A DNA stretch of 64,000 nt from Artemisia argyi (lineage: Eukaryota; Streptophyta; Magnoliopsida; Asterales; Asteraceae), in contig CM060709.1 of NCBI GenBank assembly GCA_030686995.1, positions 126,696,373 to 126,760,372 on the forward strand, written 5' to 3'. Each line of letters opens with the position of its first letter. The first letter of the stretch is position 1. Position numbers and translations under genes: made by a program. The notes beneath the pieces were generated by a model that was not told the DNA's origin, did not search any database, and saw only the letters and a list, made by a program, of their open reading frames with translations. This document shows, piece after piece, positions 54,963-64,000 of the stretch.

Positions 54963-57246
54963 ATGTATTCAACAATTTAGGAATCCATTTAAAGTCTGGT
55001 TTGTGTTGTAACCAACGTTGCCAATTCCAACTAGTTCGTGCTTTCTTAATGGTGAATTCACTCGTAGTTGGCTTATTCCTAGATTTGTTCACGGCACTTA
55101 TGGGGGTAACTTCAACTTCATTAGAAACCGTAGAAGGCGGCTTTCCTAAGTTAAACTTAGAGGCAGTAGTGGGCCTAGAAGGAATGTGTGTCCTACGTTT
55201 CTTATGACGATTAAGAAGAGAATTAGCTATACATTTTGTATGATCACCAGATGATACACTTTTACGAAAAAAACACACAAGATGCATTAATATTCAAAAC
55301 ATTCAAAGGTTCATCATTCGTTACATTTAGATTTTGATTACAATTTGCCAGATTAGAATCTAAATCTGATGCAACATGAGTTTTCTTCAAATTCCTAAGT
55401 TGATCTTCTACTTCTTGAGCTTCTAGTGGTCCTCTTTTACGTTGCCAGAGCCTATTCTTCTTTTTACTTTTTCGCTTGGGTCTGCTAACGCTATTAGTGG
55501 AGACTAGTCCTGTAGAAGTGGAGTTATCAACATTAGTATTTTGAACAACATTTCCTTTAGCAGTTTTGTCTAATTGATACATTCCTGGTGCTATTACCGT
55601 GGTGTCAACCATCTTTCCTTTTTGAAGTAGCTTAATTTTTTCTTTCAAATCAATGATGATGTATTTTTATCCTGAATTTCAGACTCAAGTAAGCCATTGC
55701 AATATTTGATGTCATCGCGGTTTTGTTGCCATTCGGCGTTTTCAATTTTTAAACCCGCAATTTCTTTCTCATAATTGAGACACAGACTTTTTAAAGACTC
55801 GTTGTTTTTGCAAAGCTGACAAGAGTTTGAAACATTTTGACTTTGAAGTTTCAATTCCATTTCAATACTTTGAGCTTGACACCATTCAAGCCTTTGTTTG
55901 AGTTGACAAATTTCTTTTGAAAATTGTTTTGTCACATCATCATTTTGTATTCTCAGCTTGTCATTTTCATGTTTAAGTGTCTCGATTTCCACATTCAACA
56001 AGTTATTATCAACACAAAGATCATCCACAAGCATAGAAGTACCAGATTTATAAAGATCATTCATGATAACAGAATAAATATCAGCATGGAGAATTTGTTC
56101 CAAGAGTCGATCAGCATCATTTTTTAAAACTCTATTTCTTTGCTTTTGAACCAAAATCTCATTTTCAGTAGAGTTGAAAACGTTTATCATATTTTTGACC
56201 TCGTTTTGAAGTTCCTGATCCCAACGTGTAGCACAGAGACGGAGGTGTTTGACAATTGGCAACATTTGTTTTTGAAAAATATCTCTCTTTTCTCGCTCGT
56301 AAGCGGATTGAAAAGTTTCAATTTTTATTTCAGAATTTCGTTCAATTGTTTCCTCCAAAATTTCGATGTCTTCCATAAAAGTTTTGAAATAATTTAAGAC
56401 ACGACAACTTTTCGGTAAAGGTGTAAGTTCACCGGATGATGGTAAAGGACCACTTATTTGTGCTACAATTTGGACAGGGGCCTCATTAGAGGATGAAACA
56501 TATGACTCAGTGACATACCATGATTTCTCAGGTAATTCCTTTTGAGGAACAAAAGATTTGGAAATATGAGGAGCTTTTGAATAATCATATGGTGTCCAAT
56601 ATTGAACATAACGCATTTTTGATCGACTCTCGTCTTCAAGTTCTTCTTCTTCTTCAGTATCAAAAACAATAGCACGCACAATCGTATTATCAAGCAAATG
56701 GTCCATACTGTAAATTTTAGGAATTTCTTTGAATGCCATGTGAAGAAACATTGAATTGTAATCGCCAAGTGCAAATCCTTTATCGGGTCTCGGTTTTAAA
56801 GTAAATTTCTGAATTGTTGTGACAGAGTTCCCGTGTTTGTAAACAATATTACGAAATTCTTTGAGTTGTTTTTCAAGATCAACAATCTCACCGAGTAAGT
56901 CATCTATATACTTCCTTTTTCGTATTTTATGTTCACAAAAATCCTTTTTACAACTTGACAATTCTGTTTCTGTTTTTGAAAGTACTGTTTGAAGACGTTC
57001 AACTTGCATTTTCAGTTCACACTTTTCACTTTCGAGTTTCAAAATCAACTTTCCGTTTGACTCAATTAAATCTTGCATTTTGTGTTGAAGATCTTGTTCT
57101 TTGTTGTAAGAATCTTGAAAAGCTTTTTCAAAACTTTTTGCATTTTTAATCTTGTCTTCCTGATTTAAAAGTTGAATTTTATAACACTCAATATCTCTTG
57201 CAAGTGACGCATTTGTTTCTTTAAAGCTTTGTTTTTCTCGTTGCAT
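54850..57246 (-). pseudogene. E5 gag-pol coiled-coil region
   Basis: Frames at 55645-57246 (533 codons), 55262-55648 and 54850-55287 follow one another with single-base shifts. The first is almost entirely heptad-like coiled coil (LARDIECYKIQLLNQEDKI, KHENDKLRIQNDDVTKQF) with one non-coiled insert. The later ones are basic linker leading to the protease. It is the extended gag C-terminal coiled coil seen in Sireviruses, here unusually long. Confidence 0.72.
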
Positions 57247-59324
57247 TTTATGATTTGCAATTGTTGAGCATTTAGTTGTTTGGATAACAATATGAGGTCA
57301 GGGTCTGGATCAAACGATGGTTCATGTTGTTCTATTTGATCATGTTTATCATTCTCAATAGGATCATCAAATGAAACAACTGTGTCATCATCAAATATGA
57401 CAACTGTGCTTATTTGTTCATCTGTTTGAGAAGATGAAGATGAGTTAGATGGAACAACTTGCGCCATATCTGATTCATAAGCACAAGGTGAGGCTATTTC
57501 ATGTATTAGGCATGATTTTTGGTCATGTACCTGAGACAAGCCGTCAGTGTCATACACTGGACCTGAATCATTAAACTGAAGTTCCTGCATGTTGGCCATA
57601 AGCATCACAGCTGCATTGGCTTCCAGATCTTCCATATCATCATCATTGTTCACATTTGCCATGAAGTTGTTATCTTGTTCAGGGAAATGTCCATCTTTTT
57701 CATCTTCAAGAGCCATGAGTAATGCCTGCTTATGAAACTTACTACCCCGAGTTCTCGGTTTAGGACATGCTGTCGCTATATGACCTTGTTCATTACAATT
57801 ATAGCACCACACGGCATTCCCTGAGTTGGAGTTCCTAGTTGTAACAGGGTCAGACCTTTGCTGAGAAGAGCTTGAGTTGTTCCTGAACCCTCCATTGTTA
57901 TTAAACCTCTGACCATTCCCAAAATTTCCTGAAGAACTTCCTGAACCAGATCGACCAAAGTTACGATTCTGAATTTCTACCCTTCCATCATTGACAACAG
58001 CTTGATCTCTTGTGTTAGAGGATGAACGTTGACGATTGTTTGTTTTGTTGGAGAATTTGCTAAAAGCACGAGCAATAAGAGCAAGTCCCTGATTCAACGT
58101 ATTAAATTCATCATCGTCATCTTCATTGGAGTTGGAGTAATATACTGCATCATTGTTGTTTAATGGAACAAGTTGAGTAGAAGGATTCTGTTGAGATGAA
58201 TCATAAGGGACCATTTGGTTCGAGGTAGAAGGTTGTGGATAACTGAAGTAGTTTTGCTCTTGAACATATGCATGATTAGACATAGGTGGTGGAGCATAGG
58301 GAGATTGAGCTACGAGTGCCAAAGAATTTGGTGTTGGTGTTGGTGTGTATCCTCCTCGTAGAGCTCGATCTTTTTCAACTTCAGGTTCATGGTGTTTTAG
58401 AAAATCATACAACAAACCATATGGTGCATCATGAAGATTTTTGGTTTGACGAACAAATGTCACATATTTATGCCAATCTGGGCCAAGACTACCAACGAAT
58501 TTGGAATTTACTGCGATCCTTGGTACTGTGATTTTGTGACGTTCCAGATCATTGACCACATTTGTGAAACGATGATAGTAGGATTCAAGTGACTCTCCTG
58601 GTTCAATTGTGATGTCTGTGTATTCCATGTAAAGCTTGGATTCCATATCATCTTTATTCAATTGAGTGCCTTCCATAAGGAGATGAACATGTTTCCACAT
58701 AGCTTTGGCTGTTTTCTGAGCATCGACACTTCGATAAATCGGATTAGGTATACCTTGAAGTATATAAGCCATTGCATACTCATCAGCTTCACGATGTAAT
58801 TTCTGTTCTTCTGTGAGTTGAGATTCTGGTAGAGGTCTATCACCAGGAGGACGTGGAGGATCAGCAGTTGGATCACCAATTTCAAATCTTGTTGGCCACT
58901 CAAATGGTCTTTCAAGTATCACTTGTTTCAAGAATTTCCCATGAGGTTTCTTTAGTTAAAGAAATCGTAAGAATCGACTTGACCATTGAACATAGTTCCC
59001 AGGTGTTAGCATTGGAGGTGTTTCAAGTGATCCCGCCTCATGTCTGGATTGTTGAGTTGTAATAACTTCGCACATTCTATCAAACCAGTGAGGTTGTTTG
59101 GAGGAAAACTGAGTGTTTTGCTGTGACATTTGATATGATTGTTGTTGAGGAATGATTTGATGTTGTTGCATCATGAGATATTGTGGTTATGGATTAAACG
59201 GTTGTTGATGAAAGTGTGATTGTGAAGGTTGTTGATATGATTGTTGCTGATGGTATTGTTGTTGCTGATACTGCTGATATTGTTGCTGAGGATTAGAGAA
59301 GTAGTAATGTGGTGGTTGAGACAT
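57165..59324 (-). pseudogene. E5 gag with two nonsense codons
   Basis: Three open stretches lie in the same frame, separated by stops at 59187-59189 and 58956-58958. The likely start is ATG at 59324 (MSQPPHYYF), followed by a Gln/Tyr-rich segment, the gag core (AKAMWKHVHLLMEG, SLESYYHRFTNVVNDLERH), a Ser/Asn/Gly-rich linker, the zinc knuckle CYNCNEQGHIATAC and an acidic tail. A frameshift near 57200 leads into the coiled coil. The 588-codon main piece is the longest intact stretch. Confidence 0.8.
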
Positions 59325-59460
59325 CTTTGAACACTTGTGTAATAATGGATCTTTGTAGAAGATTGAAATGCACGTTCCTTTGGTTAAGTTCAAAATCCCT
59401 GGGGTAAGTTGAATTCTTACGCGTAACAATAATCTTACGCATAAACTTTAGGTTATGCGT
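59325..59460 (-). other. E5 leader with palindromes, cut by E7
   Basis: Contains CTTACGCGTAAC (59416-59427), CTTACGCATAAA (59434) and GTTATGCGT ending at the E7 junction. The array probably continues on the far side of E7. Confidence 0.65.
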
Positions 59461-60866
59461 TGATGAGGCGAAAAATGATCCGTTTTTAGAGGGTCATTTA
59501 AGCCCGAATTCGAATTTATTTGATCAAATATTGCCCTAAATCGTTCCTTTTGTGAGTTTAGGTACTTTGGGAGTGAAATCTGGAAAAGGAAGCAATTCGG
59601 ACGTCTTTAGAGCATAAAAGTGAAGAAAACGCCAAAGTCTTAATTTTCCATGCTGGGAGCAGTAGGTGACGGCGTCAAGAGTAATTTCCTGACGGCGTCA
59701 AGAGCAAAATTCCATGACGGTCCAGAAGAGATTTGACGGCGTCATGAAGGTAGGGCGTCAAGAGTAAAAGTCATGACGGCCTGGAAATGATTAAGTCTTG
59801 ACGGCGTCAAATGTAGATCAAGGCATTCCGAGAATAGTTTTGGCGGCGAGGTGACGGCGTCACAAGATTTTTCTTGAGGCCGTCAGACCCCTTTTCCTAT
59901 ATATAGTTTTCTAATTTTTACACATAAAAAGGGAGGAGTTTTGGGAGAAACCCTAAGTACGATTTTGGTGCAACTTTACAGGTTTTTCAAGGGTTCCAAC
60001 CCCTTGATACCTTGCATGTGTAATCAAGATAAGTGTTCCTTTAATTCAATCAATATGTCTATGTGTTGGTTGTCTATATCTTGTTCTTGTCTTAATTCCA
60101 TCATGCTAGGCTAGATCTATCTTGTGTTTGCTTAGATCTAATGAAACCTAGATGTTGATTATGTGTTGATTACTTGTTTATTCTTGTCTTGGATGAATGA
60201 TTTATATGTTAGGCTTAAGAAAACTGGCAGATCTCCAATTGGTAACATGCTTGAACGTCTTAAGAAACATGAACCGACGCGCACTAGGTCTTTATTGGTT
60301 GTATTTAATGCATGAGCCACTGTTTACAATCCCTATAGTTGTGTTGGGCATGGTGTAGGAGGAGATAAGAGCTCATAGAATTGGAGAGTTATGTGTGCCA
60401 CCCCATGAATGGTATTAAGGAATACGATCCGTCATCCATGCATTTATAACAAGTAATTAATGTGTAAAAGATGTCTAGGGAGTAGTGAAATCTAAGTAAA
60501 CACATTTTCTCCAATTACTGCTCGCAACTTTAGTATAATTTAGTTTATTTTCATTTTTAGTATTTTATTTTGATTGCATCTTAGTATTGGGTTAGTTGAA
60601 TAGCAACTAATTCCGCCCAAATCCTTCAAACCCGAGATTTTAAATTGCTTTCTAAAAAATATAAAAATACAAAAATAATCTTCCTTCACCTTTAGAACTA
60701 GTATTTAGGTTTTCTAATCCTGGCGACACTATTCCTAGCTGAACGATCAATCCCCCGGTACTTGTCACTATACTATACTACAACGATCAGGTACACTGCC
60801 TGGTGGGGGTTGTAAGCTTCTCAAGATCCCTTGAGAGGTAAAGCCTGGTGCGATTCTCACGTATCA
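59461..60866 (+). repeat. E7 5' LTR (1406 bp)
   Basis: TGATGAGGCG to CACGTATCA. It contains the promoter array, the TATA box, the complement of the tRNA-Asp 5' end (60772-60786) and CTCAAGATCCCTTGAG near the end. Related to the E2 and E6 LTRs but clearly more diverged from each than the E6 pair is. Confidence 0.9.
59667..59907 (+). promoter_or_regulatory. E7 LTR promoter: TGACGGCGTCA array and TATA box
   Basis: Five full palindromes at 59667, 59690, 59734, 59799 and 59852, with half sites between, then CCTATATATAG at 59897-59907. Same order as in E2 and E6. Confidence 0.72.
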
Positions 60867-61037
60867 AGTTTTTGGCGCCGCAGCCCGGGGAATAGTTATT
60901 GTCTAGGTTAGAAATTCTTTTTATTAGGTCTACTTGCTAGATTCCTTTCTAGTAAGATTTTATTTTTATTTTTAGGTTTTCTTTAGTTTATCTCATTTCT
61001 TTGTGTCTTTGTTCGTAACTCTTCACCACCCCACATC
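60867..61037 (+). other. E7 primer-binding site and leader
   Basis: TGGCGCCGCAGCCCGGGGA at about 60873-60891, the E6-type variant, then a leader of about 150 bp to the gag ATG with the AACTCTTCACC context seen in E6. Confidence 0.78.
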
Positions 61038-63248
61038 ATGGACAACGGGAACATCTTTGAACCCATCATCCCACCACAACAAAACCCACCATTAGAACCC
61101 CTTAGGCCCCGAACCTTAGGAGAGTATTCCCGACCTAGCCACCAAGGCTACCGAAACACCATTGAGCTCACCGGAGCCAATGTGACCCCCTTGCGATCCG
61201 ACACCATCCGGTTGGTGCAAAGCGGATGTGCATTCCATGGACTTCGTTCCAAAGATTCAAACCAACATCTTAAGGACTTCCTCATAATCGTAGATTCCAT
61301 AGACCTAGATGTTGAAACTAGAGAGACAACCCGATTACGCCTATTCCAATTCTCTCTACGGGATCAAGCTAGTCAATGGCTTGAGCGTTTACCCGCAGGA
61401 TCCATCACCACATGGGATGATCTCACCACTCGTTTCCTTGCTCAATTTTTCCCACCGGGGAGAACTACTAAGCTTAGAAATGACATCTTGATGTTCCAAC
61501 AACATCAAAATGAATCTCTTTATGAAGCATGGACTCGTTTCAAGGACTTACTCCAAAAAGTCCCTCATCATGGCATAGATCTTTGGCTCCAAGTCCAAAT
61601 CTTTTATGACCATATCGACATCTCCACGAGGCGAGCCATTGACCAATCGGCCGGTGGTAAGCTACGTGATCTTAGTGCGGAACAATCATGGGAACTCATA
61701 GAAGATCTTGCTCTCTATGACAACGAAAGTTGGAATGATCCCCGTGACTTGAATAAAACGGTCAAGGCAATATCTTTGCCTTCGAACAATTCTAGCACTC
61801 CCGACCGTAGGATCATGGAACTTGAGGACCAAGTCAAGTTTCTCATGAAATCTTACGAAGCTCCTAAGCCTTCAAGCCAAGTGAACAAAATCACTTCTTC
61901 ATGCGAATTATGTAGTGGTCCCCACGACACTCGTGATTGTGTGGAACTCCCCGGAACAGCTTTTGCGGACTACGCATCCTCGCGTACCGACGAAGCGGGA
62001 GATAAGTGGTACACTTTCAAGCCCGAGCCAAACACTTACGGTGATTCATACAACCCCTCATGGAAAAATCACCCAAACCTTAGGTGGAAACAAAATCAAC
62101 CCAATTCTTCCAACCCGCCTAATCGTTACCAACCAACCGGTCCACCCTCCAACCGTACTTTCAACAACAATCCTTCTAACAACTTTGGTGGTACCAACAA
62201 TCTTGAAGGGTTGATGTCTAAGTTCATGGCATCTAAAGAGGCTTGCATAGCTAGGTTTGAAACCGAATTTAACCAACAACAAATGGAGATGACCAACAAG
62301 ATTGACAACTTGTTGAAGGCCCTCAACAACCAAGCACTAGTCACACCTAGGAAGGACACTAGGGACACCAATAACGGAAGCCAAATTAAGGACCCTTCGT
62401 CATCCAAACATGTCCACTTTGTCAATGTTGTCACCATTAAGCCAATAGATAAGGAGATTGAGGAGAGTGACAAGGATGAAGTTAGAATAGAAGCCGAGAC
62501 TAAGGATGAGAGTAGGGAAGTTGAGATAGAGCCTATAGAAGAATACTTTGATAAGTTGCCCACCAAGGAAGAACGGGAATACCATAAGGATTTATTCGAT
62601 AGTCCCGAGAGACCATATATCTTTGGCACCCCCCTTATCAAAATGGGAGACCCCTCTAACATTAACATCCCATGCAATATCGGGCACATGCATATATGGA
62701 AAGCTTACATCGACCCTAGATCCCCCGTTAACATCATGACTAGGACTTATTACAATTGGGTAATGAAGAAGCAACTTAATTTTAGGATGATTCCCAACAA
62801 GAATCTGATAAGTAATTTTGCAGGAAGAGTGAAGGGATTGCATGTAATTATTGGGAATCTCACCTATGAGATCGATTTTATGATAGTGGAAGACACTCGT
62901 CCGGTGATAGATGCTTGCCTAAGCCAAATAATATTTGGAAAACCATTTGTTGAAGTCACCAGGATGAGTTATGATCCGACTTTAGGGATAGTTAGATTTA
63001 AGGAAGAGAATGATGAGGTTGCCTATCAAATGCCCTAAAAGATTGAGCAATACCGCCTTCTCTCTAATTTCGAAAAAGAACACAAGCAAGCGGCTTATTA
63101 TAGGAATGAGGAGGATAGACGTAGAGGAGTAGAATATGTAAAGAATAGGATGCTTGGTTTCTATAAAGAATGCTTACAACTAGGTCCGGAATACAAAACT
63201 GGTTTAGAAGATGACCTAGAGAGTGAAACCAATGATGAGATCACGTAG
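61038..63248 (+). pseudogene. E7 gag with one retropepsin-like domain and a single premature stop
   Basis: 666 codons are open, then one TAA (63036-63038), after which the same frame stays open for about 69 codons to a stop before the post-ORF box. The first 281 residues match E6 at about 95%. The zinc knuckle is CELCSGPHDTRDC. The middle is an Asn/Pro-rich linker unrelated to E6 and an acidic Glu/Lys stretch. Residues 546-666 are a retropepsin-like domain with AYIDPRSPVNIMT, homologous to the second domain of E6 and likewise without DTG/DLGA. The tail DDLESETNDEIT closely matches E6. It could be read as a functional 666-residue gag with a decayed tail, or as a recent nonsense mutation. Confidence 0.8.
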
Positions 63249-64000
63249 TAACCCATGACCTTGAGTCTAGCTACAAGACTCGTAAATAAAGAAAAGCGCT
63301 TCTTGGGAGGCAACCCATGTTTTGTGTGATTTTATTTTGTTTGTTTGTTATTTGTTTCCGTATGCATGCTTAGTTTTTATTGTTGGTTGATCATGTTTCT
63401 AAATTAAGAAGTGGAAATACTTTACTTTGTTGTTTTGGCCTAGTCTTAACTCCACCTAAAGGTATTTTTGCAAAAGATAAGTGTAAGGGGAAACCCCAAA
63501 TATGTTTTCAAAGAAACAAACCGATCATGATTCTCCACAATATTAAATGAACATGTATATTCGTATTTGTTAGAGTCAAATACTTGTATTGAGTCATAAT
63601 GAAGTTATGCAGGATTTTCCAGGAAGTAGGACCAAGTTTTTCCAGAAATTTTCCAGAAACTTAACATAAGAATTTCTGCAGGTCACTTATGACGGCGTCA
63701 AGAGTTTACTCTTGACGGCGTCAAGTGTAAAAATCTGGAAATTTTACCGGTTTTGTTTTTCTAACGGAGTCTTATGGTTTTTGTGAATTATTAAGTTTTA
63801 TAATCTCCAGGAGATCTGCAAACTTCATTCCACAAGCATTATATCTTATTTTGTTTTCTAGGATTTAGTAACTTATATAGGATGCCTCCGATTTTACGCG
63901 AGGTTGTCTTGTCTATTTTCTCAGGATTAACAGGTTATGTATGACAAGAAGATGATTTATATTCTGGATGGGAAGCTTTGATTGTTCATTTTCTTGGAGG
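63249..64000 (+). other. E7 3' segment shared with E2 and E6
   Basis: Begins with the post-ORF box (63249-63320), then the purine box AAGTGTAAGGGG with GGGGAAACCCC (about 63479-63496) and TGACGGCGTCA palindromes at 63690-63700 and 63713-63723. No ORF. Confidence 0.75.

Larger units (their letters stand above)
34508..59460 (-). mobile_element. E5: Sirevirus-like Copia element with large accessory ORF, split by E6
   Basis: Read right to left it contains gag, a long coiled-coil region, protease, integrase, RT, RNase H, a noncoding palindrome array, an accessory coding region of more than 1300 codons, a 3' noncoding part and a 335-bp 3' LTR. E6 interrupts the accessory region with a CAAAG duplication. 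E7 interrupts the leader, so the 5' LTR and primer site are off the window. Pol is broken in many places. Assigning the 3' LTR to this element rests on consistent orientation and order. Confidence 0.78.
59461..64000 (+). mobile_element. E7: second pol-less Athila-related element, right end off the window
   Basis: Has a 1406-bp LTR (59461-60866), primer site, gag with one retropepsin-like domain and the shared 3' segment. It is a sister of E6 in the opposite orientation, inserted in the E5 leader. The flanking TGCGT at 59456-59460 is the expected target duplication, whose partner lies outside the window. Confidence 0.9.

Noticed and set aside
62126..62689. Minus-strand ORF of 187 codons
   Set aside because: Shadow of the E7 gag ORF; Ser/Leu-rich as expected from the reverse frame.

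Overview
The window is plant nuclear DNA built almost entirely of nested LTR retrotransposons, with one decayed host gene. The retroelement proteins (Athila-like gag and pol, Sirevirus-like gag with coiled coils and 3' accessory ORFs, an acidic LARD-type protein) resemble families I know from daisy-family genomes. I therefore infer Asteraceae, possibly tribe Anthemideae; this rests on recognition, not a search. No intact cellular gene, rRNA, complete tRNA or CRISPR array was found.

Layout. (E1) 1-9665, minus: a LARD-like element with 4.0 kb LTRs and a 3.0 kb interior coding one acidic zinc-knuckle protein; its 3' LTR runs off the left edge. E1 sits inside (E2) 9666-17397, minus, an Athila-type Ty3 element with gag, PR, RT, RNase H and IN, all broken. 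E2 sits inside the RT of (E3) 17398-21337, minus, a Copia element lying directly upstream of exon 2 of a plus-strand GDSL esterase/lipase pseudogene (21433-22749, exons 2-5). 22750-25565 is unassigned apart from a possible MITE. (E4) 25566-34507, plus, is a Sirevirus-like Copia derivative with LTRs, gag and two accessory ORFs but no protease, integrase or RT. Its 3' LTR is cut by (E5) 34508 to beyond 59460, minus, a Sirevirus-like element with gag, a long coiled-coil region, PR-IN-RT-RH relics and a large accessory ORF. E5 is itself split by (E6) 37643-45810, minus, and (E7) 59461 to beyond 64000, plus. E6 and E7 are two pol-less members of one Athila-related family that share LTR and 3' sequences with E2.

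How the parts relate. E2 is the sort of element that could have supplied enzymes to E6 and E7. All three share LTR ends, the TGACG palindrome promoter array, a tRNA-Asp-like segment in U5, the 3' post-ORF box and the last codons of the ORF. E6 and E7 keep long gag ORFs ending in retropepsin-like domains without a recognisable catalytic motif.

The most unusual signals are cis-acting. Each of three element families carries its own palindrome array more than once: TGACG(G/C)CGTCA in E2/E6/E7, CTTAYGCGTAAG in E5, and a GGCCCCCTTAA/TTAAGGGGCCGG module in E4. One copy lies in the LTR or leader and another in the interior. In E4 and E5 the interior copies lie upstream of the accessory ORFs, which suggests separately controlled transcription units. 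Short RNA-like hairpins with compensatory changes lie near the 3' ends of E1 and E6. Two LTR pairs are nearly identical by eye (E6 about 0.7% different, E4 about 2%), so these insertions look recent.
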